From the NCBI GenBank assembly GCA_024642525.1, contig JAHEAX010000005.1, positions 1 through 64,000 of the forward strand: DNA of 64,000 nucleotides. The letters are read 5' to 3'. Made by a program: the position numbers and the translations under genes. Under the pieces are notes generated by a model. That model saw only the letters and a list, made by a program, of their open reading frames with translations. It was not told the origin of the DNA and ran no database searches. Each line of letters opens with the position of its first letter. The stretch's first letter is position 1. The stretch is from Erythrobacteraceae bacterium (GTDB lineage: Bacteria; Pseudomonadota; Alphaproteobacteria; Sphingomonadales; Sphingomonadaceae). This document shows positions 1 to 8,229 of this stretch, one piece after another.

Positions 1-531
1 GCCTTTGTGGCGAAGCGCCATCATGACAGGCTGCAACAGCCGCTGACCGGCTGGATGGGCCACGCACAGCCCTTCGCATTCGACGATGATTATACCCCGG
101 CACCGGGTGTTGACCGCTTGCTGGCTGGCACACCAGGAATTCTGGGCCTTGCCGCGCTGGAAGTGGGCGTAGACTTGATCGCAGAAATCGGGGTCGAACG
201 GCTGTCAGAGAAATCACGCAGCCTGAGCGAATTCTTCCGCGAATGCGTGGCCGAACGTTTGCCCGACCTGGAACTGGTCAGTCCGCTCGATCCCCGCCAG
301 CGCGGCAGCCAGCTGTCCTATCGCCACGAAGAAGCCTATGCCATCTGCCAGGCGCTCATCGCACGCGGCATTATCGGCGATTTCCGTGCGCCTGATATTT
401 TGCGACTGGGCTTTGCGCCCGCCTATGTCTCGTTCGAGGATGTTTTCCATTCTGCACAAGCCTTGGCCGAGGTGATCGACACCGGCGAATGGGACAAAGC
501 GGAGTTCAGGACACGTGCGGCAGTAACCTGA
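1..531 (+). CDS. kynU: Kynureninase, C-terminal part (cut by window edge)
   Basis: The first base is already inside this frame, so only the last 176 codons are present. Kynureninase is a cytosolic PLP enzyme that cleaves kynurenine or 3-hydroxykynurenine to anthranilate or 3-hydroxyanthranilate plus alanine in tryptophan breakdown. The fragment carries the GWMGH stretch, the TPGILGLAALEVG helix and the C-terminal block RGSQLSYRH...GDFRAPDILRLGFAP, all typical of the family's small domain. The PLP lysine lies upstream of the window. The next gene is 78 bases away and unrelated, so this is probably the last gene of a tryptophan catabolic unit. Family assignment is firm. Confidence 0.93.
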   Translation, partial: AFVAKRHHDRLQQPLTGWMGHAQPFAFDDDYTPAPGVDRLLAGTPGILGLAALEVGVDLIAEIGVERLSEKSRSLSEFFRECVAERLPDLELVSPLDPRQRGSQLSYRHEEAYAICQALIARGIIGDFRAPDILRLGFAPAYVSFEDVFHSAQALAEVIDTGEWDKAEFRTRAAVT

Positions 532-609
532 AGCGGTCGAGAAGGCCCGACTATTGAGTGAAAACCGTCCCTCGGATACACTTTTCGGTTCAACCAGTCA
601 GGAATTAAA

Positions 610-849
610 ATGCCCGCTCGTGACAAGAAGCCATGGTTCCCCGTGAAGCGATTTGGTTACGGTGTGGGTTTCCCCATCGCGTGGGAGGGATGGCTGGTTC
701 TGGCCTTGTACATGGGCGCAATGGCTTTGTCCGGATCGCTACTTCCACCCTTGGCATTCATAATTGTAGCGATGGTTTCCACTGCGGCCCTTCTTTATAT
801 CAGCTACGTCAGGTCTGACGATGAATGGCGCTTCCGCAACGGCAAATAG
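610..849 (+). CDS. Small two-helix membrane protein, unknown function
   Basis: A 79-residue protein with a basic N-terminus (DKKPWFPVKR), a GYGVGFPIAWEGW linker and two hydrophobic helices at about residues 27-43 and 46-65, ending in a charged tail (RSDDEWRFRNGK). An AGGA ribosome binding site lies seven bases before the ATG, which supports this start. The N-in, C-in hairpin topology is inferred from charge distribution. I do not recognise the family; its position between kynU and an HNH nuclease on the other strand gives no functional hint. Confidence 0.7.
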   Translation: MPARDKKPWFPVKRFGYGVGFPIAWEGWLVLALYMGAMALSGSLLPPLAFIIVAMVSTAALLYISYVRSDDEWRFRNGK

Positions 850-898
850 GCGCATCGGTCATAGTGTTTGCGTCTGAATTATAAGCCGAAGCTGCGTC

Positions 899-1504
899 TC
901 AAGCTTCCAGCTCGATGTCCCAGTAAAGCCAGTCGCGCCATGTTTCATGCAGGAAATTTGGCGGGAATGACTTGCCGCGTTGCTGCAATTGCCAGTTCGT
1001 CGGGCGGATCGGCTTGACCATGGGCATATGCGCCTGTTGCGGTGTGCGGCCGCCTTTCTTCATGTTGCAGGGGGCGCAGGCCGCCACGATATTCTCCCAA
1101 GTTGTCTTGCCGCCCAGTCGGCGCGGAATGACATGGTCGAAAGTGAGATTATGCGTATCGCCGCAGAACTGGCAGGCAAACCGGTCGCGCAGGAAGACAT
1201 TGAACCGCGTGAAGGCCGGAAATTCGCTCGGGCGGACATATTGCCGCAAGGCGATGACCGACGGTATTTTCATGTCCAGCGAAGGCGAATGCACCTCGCG
1301 GTCATAGGTCGCCACCACGTCCACCCGGTCGAGGAAAATCGCCTTGATGGCGGTTTGCCACGGCCACAGGCTGAGCGGGTAATAGGAAAGCGGCGTGTAA
1401 TCCGCATTCAGCACAAGCGCCGGGCATCCCGAAACGTTGCGTGTCGGATCTTCTGCTGCGCTGCGAAACCGTGCCGCGCGTTCGATCAATTCGGCCTTGA
1501 ACAC
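899..1504 (-). CDS. HNH endonuclease family protein
   Basis: About 201 residues. The C-terminal half holds a treble-clef zinc HNH site: a CxxC pair (CQFC), the DHVIPRRLGG motif with the catalytic Asp-His, an Asn in ENIVAAC, and a second CxxC pair (CAPCN). The N-terminal half has the ALVLNADYTPLSYYPLSLWPW signature of the widespread proteobacterial HNH proteins related to restriction-type nucleases. A GTG at 1516 would sit inside the GGAGG ribosome binding site itself, so I prefer the GTG at 1504, 11 bases after that site. The substrate is unknown. It stands alone, convergent with the gene before it. Confidence 0.88.
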   Translation of the reverse strand: MFKAELIERAARFRSAAEDPTRNVSGCPALVLNADYTPLSYYPLSLWPWQTAIKAIFLDRVDVVATYDREVHSPSLDMKIPSVIALRQYVRPSEFPAFTRFNVFLRDRFACQFCGDTHNLTFDHVIPRRLGGKTTWENIVAACAPCNMKKGGRTPQQAHMPMVKPIRPTNWQLQQRGKSFPPNFLHETWRDWLYWDIELEA

Positions 1505-1632
1505 GTCTGGTGTCACCTCCGATTGCGTCTAGGTAGGCATTGCTGCGAAAAAGCGTCAACCCCGTGACATGGGTTGAATCCACAGAACATTTTGCCCGCG
1601 GCATGTAATTGCCCTATTCGGCCATCCCGATC

Positions 1633-2457
1633 ATGATCGTCACCCGCTTTGCACCCAGCCCCAACGGGCCGCTCCACCTCGGACATGCCTATTCGGCAAT
1701 CGTGGCCCATGATCTGGCGGCAGTGGCAGGCGGCGAGTTCCTGCTGAGGGTGGAAGACATCGATGCTGAACGCAGCAGGCCGGAACTGGCCGAAAGCTAT
1801 CGCGCGGATCTGGCGTGGCTTGGCCTAGGCTGGAAGGAAGTACCCGCACAATCGACCCGGCTGGCGCAATATTCCGCTGCGGCCGAAAGGCTGAAGGCAA
1901 TGGGGTTGCTCTATCCATGCACTTGCACAAGGGCTGAAATTGCGTTGGCTGCAACCCAAACCGGGCCAGAAGGGCCGGTCTATCCCGGCACGTGTCGCCA
2001 CAATCAGCCCGATTCCACCACAGGCGCGGCGTGGCGGCTGGATGTCAGGGCCGCACTCGCCCTTACTGGCCCTCTTTACTGGACAGATATGGTGGCTGGC
2101 ACCCAGCGAGCGTCCCCTGAAACAGGCGGTGATGTCGTGCTGGTGCGCAAGGAAGCACCAGCAAGCTATCATCTTGCCGCCACGCTGGATGATGCCGCCG
2201 ACGGGGTAACGCTGGTGACGCGGGGATTGGACCTGTTTTCAGCCACCCATATCCACCGCCTGCTGCAGGGCTTGCTCGATCTTCCGGTGCCGCAATGGCA
2301 CCATCATCCACTGTTGGTGGATGAAAGCGGGACCAAACTCGCCAAGCGGCGCGGCTCTGCTTCGTTGGCGGACAGGCGCTTGGCAGGCGACGATGGCCTT
2401 ACCCTGGCGGCAGAAATTCGCGAGGGTTCCTTTCCCGCTGGTATTTTCCTGCAGTGA
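1633..2457 (+). CDS. gluQ: Glutamyl-Q tRNA(Asp) synthetase
   Basis: 274 residues, the length of the truncated GluRS paralogue that charges glutamate onto the queuosine base of tRNA(Asp). It has the class I motifs HLGH (residues 15-18) and KLAKR in place of KMSKS, the family opening TRFAPSPNGPLHLGH, and a zinc-type CTC...C cluster near residues 94-122. It lacks the anticodon-binding domain of GluRS, which separates it from GltX. The ATG at 1633 is chosen over an upstream TTG because the catalytic domain begins immediately. Two short genes follow within 15 and 10 bases, so all three are probably cotranscribed. Confidence 0.93.
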   Translation: MIVTRFAPSPNGPLHLGHAYSAIVAHDLAAVAGGEFLLRVEDIDAERSRPELAESYRADLAWLGLGWKEVPAQSTRLAQYSAAAERLKAMGLLYPCTCTRAEIALAATQTGPEGPVYPGTCRHNQPDSTTGAAWRLDVRAALALTGPLYWTDMVAGTQRASPETGGDVVLVRKEAPASYHLAATLDDAADGVTLVTRGLDLFSATHIHRLLQGLLDLPVPQWHHHPLLVDESGTKLAKRRGSASLADRRLAGDDGLTLAAEIREGSFPAGIFLQ

Positions 2458-2472
2458 TCCTACATTGCTGGC

Positions 2473-2709
2473 ATGACAACATTCCTCGTAATCGTGCTCG
2501 TCGTGCTGTGTGCGCTGGTCGTAATTTCGCTGGTCCGGGGCATCGTGGCTTTCCTGAAAACCACCAAGCTGGACCTGGAAAGCGGCGATACCCAGCAGAA
2601 CACCGAAATGCAGCTTTTGCAGAACAAGATGATGTTCGCGCGGATCAAATATCAGGCGCTTGCCGTGCTGGTCGTGGCCATCATCCTTGCGATTGGCGGC
2701 CGCGGCTGA
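2473..2709 (+). CDS. HIG1-type twin-transmembrane protein
   Basis: A 78-residue protein with two hydrophobic helices (about residues 4-25 and 60-75) joined by a polar loop (KLDLESGDTQQNTEMQ) and the segment NKMMFARIKYQALAV. The two-helix layout and the N-K-x-M-x-x-R...Q-A-L block match the bacterial HIG1 domain proteins that sit in the inner membrane, members of which act in respiratory supercomplex assembly in mitochondria. The bacterial role is less certain. It lies 15 bases after gluQ and 10 before the cobalamin adenosyltransferase. Confidence 0.78.
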   Translation: MTTFLVIVLVVLCALVVISLVRGIVAFLKTTKLDLESGDTQQNTEMQLLQNKMMFARIKYQALAVLVVAIILAIGGRG

Positions 2710-2719
2710 GACCACCAAA

Positions 2720-3304
2720 ATGGTCAAGCTGAACAAGATTTATACCCGCACCGGCGATGATGGATCGACCGGGCTGGTGGACGGTTCGCGCTGCCCGAAA
2801 CACGCTACGCGGATCGAGGCAATCGGCGCGGTAGATGAAGCCAACAGCGCCATAGGCGTTGCCGCTGTATCGCTGGCCGATGGCAGCCATGCAGCCGCTT
2901 TGTTCCGCATCCAGAACGATATGTTTGACCTTGGCGCAGACCTGGCGACCCCGCTGGGCGAAGTGGGCGGCAAGGATTTCACGCCGTCCGACATGGTTTT
3001 GCGCGTCGTTCCAGCTCAGGCTGAATGGCTGGAACAGGCAATCGACGGGCTGAATGAACACCTGGAACCGCTCAACAGTTTTGTCCTTCCCGGCGGCTGT
3101 GAAGCGGCGGCACGGGTCCATGTTGCCCGCGCATCCGTGCGGCGGGCAGAGCGCAGCGTGACTGCGCTGGCACAGGCAGAGCCGGTCAATCCGGCAGCGC
3201 TCGCCTATATCAATCGCCTGTCTGACTATCTCTTCGTGCTGGCCCGTATCGCGAACGATCATGGCCGCGCCGATGTAAAGTGGATACCCGGCGCAAACCG
3301 CTGA
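2720..3304 (+). CDS. ATP:cob(I)alamin adenosyltransferase, PduO type
   Basis: 194 residues. The enzyme transfers the 5'-deoxyadenosyl group of ATP to cob(I)alamin, making coenzyme B12. Visible signatures are the N-terminal ATP loop TRTGDDGSTGL (residues 9-19), the helix with DEANSAIG, and the late RRAERSV and NRLSDYLFVLAR blocks of the PduO family. The ATG at 2720 is used because it directly precedes the conserved KIYTRTGDDG start; the frame stays open further upstream, but that overlaps the previous gene. It is probably cotranscribed with gluQ and the HIG1 gene. Confidence 0.93.
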   Translation: MVKLNKIYTRTGDDGSTGLVDGSRCPKHATRIEAIGAVDEANSAIGVAAVSLADGSHAAALFRIQNDMFDLGADLATPLGEVGGKDFTPSDMVLRVVPAQAEWLEQAIDGLNEHLEPLNSFVLPGGCEAAARVHVARASVRRAERSVTALAQAEPVNPAALAYINRLSDYLFVLARIANDHGRADVKWIPGANR

Positions 3305-3390
3305 AGGCCATTGCCCTAATCCAGCCCTAGTCAGGCCCGCCCCGGCAGGCTAACAGGCCATCCTTGCTGCAGATGCGAAGGATTGGTGCG

Positions 3391-4260
3391 ATGCAAAAGA
3401 TTGCTGTGATTGGTGCGGGCCAGATGGGTTCGGGTATTGCCCAGACCATTGCCCAATACGGCATGCAGGTGCTGCTTTCCGACGTCGAACTTGCCGTTGC
3501 CGAAAAGGCGAAAGCGGGCATCGACAAATCGCTTGGCCGGCTGGTGGGCAAGGGCAAGCTGGAAATCGCCGAAGCGGAAGCCGCCCTGTCGCGCATCACG
3601 CCGATTGCAGATTATGCCGCCATGGCCGATGCCGAGATGATTATCGAGGCCGCGACCGAGAAAGAAGCCATCAAGCAGTCGATCTTTGCCGAAGCCGGCA
3701 AGGTTCTTGGCGCCGATGCCATCATGGCCAGCAACACCAGTTCCATCCCTATTACCCGGATGGCCAATTTCTCGCCTGATCCGGCGCGATTCATCGGCCT
3801 GCATTTCTTCAATCCCGTGCCTGTCATGGGCCTGATCGAGATTATTCCCGGCCTTGCCACCAGCAGCGAAACCACTGCGCGGACCCGCGCCTTCGCCGAA
3901 AGCCTCGGCAAACAGGTGGTCGAAGTGCAGGACGAACCCGGCTTTGTCGTGAACCGCATCCTCATCCCCATGCTGAACGAAGCGGTATTCGTGCTGGGCC
4001 AGGGCACGGCCAGCATCGAGGATATCGACAAGGGCTGCCGGATTGGTCTCAACCACCCTATGGGCCCGCTCGAACTGGCGGATTTCGTCGGTCTCGACAC
4101 ATGCCTCGACATCGTGATGGTGCTGTATAACACCACGGGCGATTCCAAATATCGACCAGCGCCGCTGCTGGTGAAATATGTCGAAGCCGGGTGGCTCGGT
4201 CGCAAGACCGGACGCGGCTTTTACGATTATACAGGTGACGTGCCCGTCCCGACCCGCTGA
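3391..4260 (+). CDS. 3-hydroxybutyryl-CoA dehydrogenase
   Basis: 289 residues, the single-domain-pair form of 3-hydroxyacyl-CoA dehydrogenase that oxidises (S)-3-hydroxybutyryl-CoA with NAD. The N-terminal Rossmann motif GAGQMGSGIAQ (residues 8-18), the SNTSSIPIT and HFFNPVPVM blocks with the catalytic His-Glu dyad region, and the C-terminal helical domain with NRILIPMLNEA and LGLKTGRGFYDY-like ending are all present. AAGGA eight bases before the ATG at 3391 decides the start over an ATG 27 bases upstream. It stands alone; the nearby CoA-transferase genes at 26.7-28.1 kb would share its short-chain acyl-CoA substrates. Confidence 0.93.
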   Translation: MQKIAVIGAGQMGSGIAQTIAQYGMQVLLSDVELAVAEKAKAGIDKSLGRLVGKGKLEIAEAEAALSRITPIADYAAMADAEMIIEAATEKEAIKQSIFAEAGKVLGADAIMASNTSSIPITRMANFSPDPARFIGLHFFNPVPVMGLIEIIPGLATSSETTARTRAFAESLGKQVVEVQDEPGFVVNRILIPMLNEAVFVLGQGTASIEDIDKGCRIGLNHPMGPLELADFVGLDTCLDIVMVLYNTTGDSKYRPAPLLVKYVEAGWLGRKTGRGFYDYTGDVPVPTR

Positions 4261-4317
4261 GTTTTTGTGGAACGGGCGGGGCAGGCCATCCGTTAGGCAT
4301 GCAAAGGAGCAATTTGC

Positions 4318-4662
4318 ATGACCAAGCCTACACCCAACAGCCAGGAAGACCGCCAGTCCTCTCTCGCGCCCGAAACGCATAATGACGAGCAGGACGATCA
4401 TCGCTCGCAAGCGCATGAAGTGGCAGAGCAGGCACGCGGTATGTCCGGCGAGACGCATAGCCCGACCGAAAGCACCAAGAGCGACAACAGCAGCGATTTG
4501 ATGGACGATTCCACGCAGGACGTGATCGACCATATGCGCGACATGGAAAGCAGCGGCCGGATCGACATGGATGCCTTCCGCGGCGAACCCAACCATGACG
4601 ACAATGTCGACAAGTTCGGCGATGCGGCCAAGCTCGACGGGTTGAAAGGCGATGGCAGCTAA
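4318..4662 (+). CDS. Acidic hydrophilic protein, unknown function
   Basis: A 114-residue protein with almost no hydrophobic stretch, rich in Asp, Glu, Ser, Asn and His; it looks intrinsically disordered for its first 65 residues. The C-terminal part (STQDVIDHMRDMESSGRIDMDAFRGEPNHDDN) is more ordered in composition and may be the conserved core. A strong AAAGGAG ribosome binding site lies seven to eight bases before the ATG. I recognise similar small proteins in Sphingomonadales only as hypothetical. It is convergent with the DUF202 gene 18 bases away. Confidence 0.72.
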   Translation: MTKPTPNSQEDRQSSLAPETHNDEQDDHRSQAHEVAEQARGMSGETHSPTESTKSDNSSDLMDDSTQDVIDHMRDMESSGRIDMDAFRGEPNHDDNVDKFGDAAKLDGLKGDGS

Positions 4663-4680
4663 GGCAGCCAGCCCTGCTGT

Positions 4681-5091
4681 CTAATGCAGCACCCACAAGG
4701 CGAGAATGAGCAATACCGCACCTGCCGAGACTGCGTAGGCTATCCAGCGCAGATTTGGCAGGTTCGGCGCGTCAACCGCGTGGGATGACAGCCGCTCAAA
4801 GGATTTTCTCGCACGTTTTTCTGCGCCCAGCGCGAAGACGATCGCAAGCGCGATGAACATGGTGGCAATGGCGCGAGCCAGCCACGGCGGGTCAAATTCT
4901 CCGAACAAGGCGCGAAAAGCGAGGCCGATACCAATCGCGGCAAACGACGTTCGCATCCAGCCTGCAAATGTCCGCTCAAGCGCCAGAATGGTCCGGTCTT
5001 CCGCCCATTCGGTCCTGTTTTCTGCCAGTTTTGTGCTGCTGTCGGGCTGCGGACCTTTTCGGGAGGGCGAATTATTGTCCGGTGTCGTCAT
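4681..5091 (-). CDS. DUF202 (YidH-like) inner-membrane protein
   Basis: 136 residues. After a polar N-terminus of about 30 residues comes the DUF202 signature LAENRTEWAEDRTILALERTFAGWMRTSFAAIGIG, followed by three transmembrane helices (about 48-63, 69-88 and 115-134). The Leu-Ala-x-x-R-T-x-x-A-W-x-R-T pattern is the family hallmark. Function is not known for most members; some accompany transport or phosphate-related genes. The start overlaps the end of the preceding leftward gene by 20 bases, suggesting translational coupling. Confidence 0.85.
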   Translation of the reverse strand: MTTPDNNSPSRKGPQPDSSTKLAENRTEWAEDRTILALERTFAGWMRTSFAAIGIGLAFRALFGEFDPPWLARAIATMFIALAIVFALGAEKRARKSFERLSSHAVDAPNLPNLRWIAYAVSAGAVLLILALWVLH

Positions 5092-5440
5092 CGCTCAGGA
5101 CAATAACCACATCATCGTCTTGTGCAATCACGTCGGGTTCGATCGGTTCTTCTTCCACCGGCGTGGGGTCAATTCCCTGAGCATCATCTACCAGTTCATC
5201 CTCGGGCGTGAAGTCCATCATCACCCGTTCATGGCGCGGTTCTGCGTCTGGCTTGCCTCCTGCCAGCCTGATCTGCTCGTCCATTTCAGCCTGCTGGCGG
5301 GCAATCCCGTCTGCCGCATTCAGCAGGGCGCCGCTATTACCCTCGGTGCCGATCAGTGCAGCAGCACTTGCCGCGAAAATCATCACGATGATCAAGGCGC
5401 CCCAACGGCTGCGAAAGACCTGGCCCAACATGGCTGCCAA
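5072..5440 (-). CDS. Single-pass membrane protein with acidic tail
   Basis: 122 residues: a short basic lead (FRSRWG), one transmembrane helix at about residues 14-31, then a polar domain that becomes strongly acidic (EDELVDDAQGIDPTPVEEE...DDDVVIVLSDDD). The topology would place the acidic tail in the periplasm. Its reading frame overlaps the start of the DUF202 gene by 20 bases. It follows mutS by 16 bases on the same strand, so mutS, this gene and the DUF202 gene may be one transcript. No family recognised. Confidence 0.68.
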   Translation of the reverse strand: MAAMLGQVFRSRWGALIIVMIFAASAAALIGTEGNSGALLNAADGIARQQAEMDEQIRLAGGKPDAEPRHERVMMDFTPEDELVDDAQGIDPTPVEEEPIEPDVIAQDDDVVIVLSDDDTGQ

Positions 5441-5456
5441 ATTAGACTGAAACCGG

Positions 5457-8099
5457 TTAAGTTTCGGTTGAGCCTGCCAGCCGCTTCAGCTCATAAAGCA
5501 TATCCAGCGCATCTCGCGGGCTGAGAGCATCTATATCCAGCAATTCCAGGTGATTGCGCAATTCGTCTGCGTCTTTTTCTTCGGCCTGGCTGGCTGCGGC
5601 GAACAGCGGCAGGTCGCCAAGACCAGCTGCAAGGCCGCCAGTTTCGGCGCGGCCTTTTTCCAGCCGGTCGAGGACGGATTTCGCCCGCGACACAACCTGT
5701 TTCGGCACGCCCGCCAGTTTGGCCACGGCAAGGCCATAACTGCGATCCGCCGGTCCCTTTGCCAGTTCGTGCAGCAAGACAAGGTCGCCGCGCCATTCGC
5801 GGGCGCGCACATGGTGCAGCGACAGCGCATCGCAGCTTTCGGCCAGCCGCGACAATTCGTGATAGTGGGTGGCAAACAGGCAGCGTGACCGGTTGGTGCC
5901 ATGCACTGCTTCCACCACGGCCCAGGCCAACGCCAACCCGTCATAAGTTGAAGTGCCGCGTCCTACTTCATCCAGCACGACGAAGCTGCGTTTCGTCGCC
6001 TGTGAGAGGATGGCAGCGGTTTCGACCATTTCCACCATGAAGGTCGACCTGCCGCGCGCCAGATTGTCGGACGCGCCGACACGGCTGAACAATTTATCGA
6101 CCAGCCCGACCGTGGCCGATGTTGCAGGCACATATCCGCCCGCCTGCGCCAGCAAGACAATCAGGGCATTCTGGCGAAGGAAGGTGGATTTACCGCCCAT
6201 ATTGGGCCCGCCGATCAGCCACAGCCGGTCATCGGGCGACAGGCTGCAGTCATTGGCCACAAATCTTTCGCCCGAAGCGGCCAGCGCTGCTTCCACCACC
6301 GGATGCCGCCCGCCTTCGATGGCCAGGCAATTGTCCTGCGTAATCTTTGGACGGCACCAGCCGCCGTCTGCAGCACGCTCTGCCTGCCCGGCTGCCACGT
6401 CGATCCGCGCCAGCGCCGCTGCGGTGGTCGCAATTGCCTGCCGTGCATCCACGACTGCATTGGTCAATTCTTCGAAATGCGCTTCCTCGGCTGCCAGCGC
6501 GTGTCCGCCTGCTTCGGCGATGCGGGCCGCTTCTTCGTGCAGCATCAGCGAATTGAACCTGACCGCGCCAGCCATTGTCTGGCGGTGGGTAAACCCGCTT
6601 TCGGCGTCCATCAGCCGGTCGGCGTGTTTTGCCGGCACTTCGATGAAATAGCCAAGCACGCCATTATGCTTGATCTTGAGCGCGGCAATGGCGGTCTCTT
6701 CGCGATACCGGCTTTCCATGGCGGCAATTGCCCGGCGCGAATTGCCGGACATCTGCCGCAATTCGTCGAGCGCGGCATCATAGCCATTGGCAATATAGCC
6801 GCCTTGCGAACGTTCGGTTGGCGGTGATGCGACCAGTGCGCGCTGCATCAGATCGACCATGCTGCCGTGGCCGCCCATCGCAGGGATAAGGCTTTCCAGA
6901 AGCGGCGGCCGGTCGGGCTTTTTCGCCAGAAAATCACGAATGCGCCGCGCTTCTGCCAAGCCATCGCGGATTTGCCCCAGATCGCGCGGGCTGCCGCGGC
7001 CTGCCACGATGCGGCCCAGTGCGCGGCCGATATCGGGCAATGAACGCAGCACATCGCGCAGGTCCGCGCGCAGCAGCGGGTCATCGTGCAACCAATGAAC
7101 CAGCGCCAGCCGTGCTTCGATGGCGGCTTCGTCCATCAGCGGCGCGGCCAGATCGTCTGCCAGCTGGCGCGCGCCCGCGCCTGTAACGCAGCGGTCAATC
7201 GCGGCAATCAGGCTGCCTGCCCGCGTTCCCTGCTGCGATTGCAGGATTTCCAGGCTGGTGCGAGTAGCTTCATCCATCGCCAGCGTCGTGTTGCCACTAT
7301 GGGCAACAGGCGGCAGCAGCAAGGGCAGGTTACCCCTGCCGACATGGTCGAGATAGGCGATGAGACCGCCTGCGGCAGCCAGCATGGCCCGCGTGAACTG
7401 GCCAAAACCATCCAGCGTTGCCACCGCGTGGATGGTTTTGAGGCGGGCTTCGCCATCGTCACTGCCAAAATCGCTCCGCGGGCGGCAGATGGCGCTTTCA
7501 GGCGCATTTTCCCAATCATCCGGCGCGACCAGTTCGCTTGCCCCCAAGCGGGCAAGGGCAGCGCCGATATCTTCCGGCGAGCATTCTTCAAGTTCCATCC
7601 GGCCGGTTGAAATGTCGCAGGCGGCAATCCCTGCCGTGCCGCGCACTTCGCACACGGCGGCCAGCATATTGGCGCGGCGCGGTTCCAGCAGTGCTTCTTC
7701 GGTCAGCGTTCCTGCAGTTACAAAGCGAACGATGTCGCGCGCCACCAGCGCCTTGGAACCGCCGCGCTTCTTCGCTTCCTCGGGCGTTTCCACCTGTTCG
7801 GCAATGGCGACCCTGCACCCTGCCTTGATCAGGCGGGCAAGATAGCCTTCCGCAGCATGCACCGGCACGCCGCACATGGCGACAGGCTGGCCGTCATGTT
7901 CGCCCCTGCTGGTCAGCGCAATATCGAGAATGGCGGCGGCCTTTTTCGCATCGTCGAAGAACAATTCGAAGAAATCGCCCATCCGGTAGAACAGCAGGCA
8001 GCCATCCGCCTCGCGCTTGAGCGCGTGATACTGCTGCATCATCGGAGTGACCTTACCGGCCTTGGAACCCGCCATGTGGGCGTGACTACGCGTTGTCAT
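5457..8099 (-). CDS. mutS: DNA mismatch repair ATPase MutS
   Basis: 880 residues, normal for MutS. The protein recognises mispaired bases and starts mismatch repair with MutL. The N-terminal mismatch-binding domain has the GDFFELFFDDA motif with the Phe-x-Glu wedge (residues about 42-52), followed by connector, lever and clamp domains, then the ABC-type ATPase with Walker A GGPNMGGKST, the SSTFMVEM-like signature RGRSTFMVEM and Walker B VVLDEVGRGTST. The C-terminal helix-turn-helix dimerisation part is present. The ATG at 8099 gives an 8-residue lead before a second ATG; either start is possible. Confidence 0.97.
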   Translation of the reverse strand: MTTRSHAHMAGSKAGKVTPMMQQYHALKREADGCLLFYRMGDFFELFFDDAKKAAAILDIALTSRGEHDGQPVAMCGVPVHAAEGYLARLIKAGCRVAIAEQVETPEEAKKRGGSKALVARDIVRFVTAGTLTEEALLEPRRANMLAAVCEVRGTAGIAACDISTGRMELEECSPEDIGAALARLGASELVAPDDWENAPESAICRPRSDFGSDDGEARLKTIHAVATLDGFGQFTRAMLAAAGGLIAYLDHVGRGNLPLLLPPVAHSGNTTLAMDEATRTSLEILQSQQGTRAGSLIAAIDRCVTGAGARQLADDLAAPLMDEAAIEARLALVHWLHDDPLLRADLRDVLRSLPDIGRALGRIVAGRGSPRDLGQIRDGLAEARRIRDFLAKKPDRPPLLESLIPAMGGHGSMVDLMQRALVASPPTERSQGGYIANGYDAALDELRQMSGNSRRAIAAMESRYREETAIAALKIKHNGVLGYFIEVPAKHADRLMDAESGFTHRQTMAGAVRFNSLMLHEEAARIAEAGGHALAAEEAHFEELTNAVVDARQAIATTAAALARIDVAAGQAERAADGGWCRPKITQDNCLAIEGGRHPVVEAALAASGERFVANDCSLSPDDRLWLIGGPNMGGKSTFLRQNALIVLLAQAGGYVPATSATVGLVDKLFSRVGASDNLARGRSTFMVEMVETAAILSQATKRSFVVLDEVGRGTSTYDGLALAWAVVEAVHGTNRSRCLFATHYHELSRLAESCDALSLHHVRAREWRGDLVLLHELAKGPADRSYGLAVAKLAGVPKQVVSRAKSVLDRLEKGRAETGGLAAGLGDLPLFAAASQAEEKDADELRNHLELLDIDALSPRDALDMLYELKRLAGSTET

Positions 8100-8229
8100 T
8101 CCGATTCGGGAAGGGGCGGGCGCGGGCTTTCCCCTGTCCCATCAAAATCGGGCGGATTCTGGGCGCTTTGCCCTATCACTTCGGCCCTGTCTCCGTTACG
8201 GGATGGCCAACACACAGGGAGTACCGGAC

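Noticed and set aside
3331-4596. 421-codon leftward frame opposite the hydroxybutyryl-CoA dehydrogenase
   Set aside because: It is the antisense of a confidently identified gene, His/Gly-rich with no domain sense, and has no ribosome binding site.
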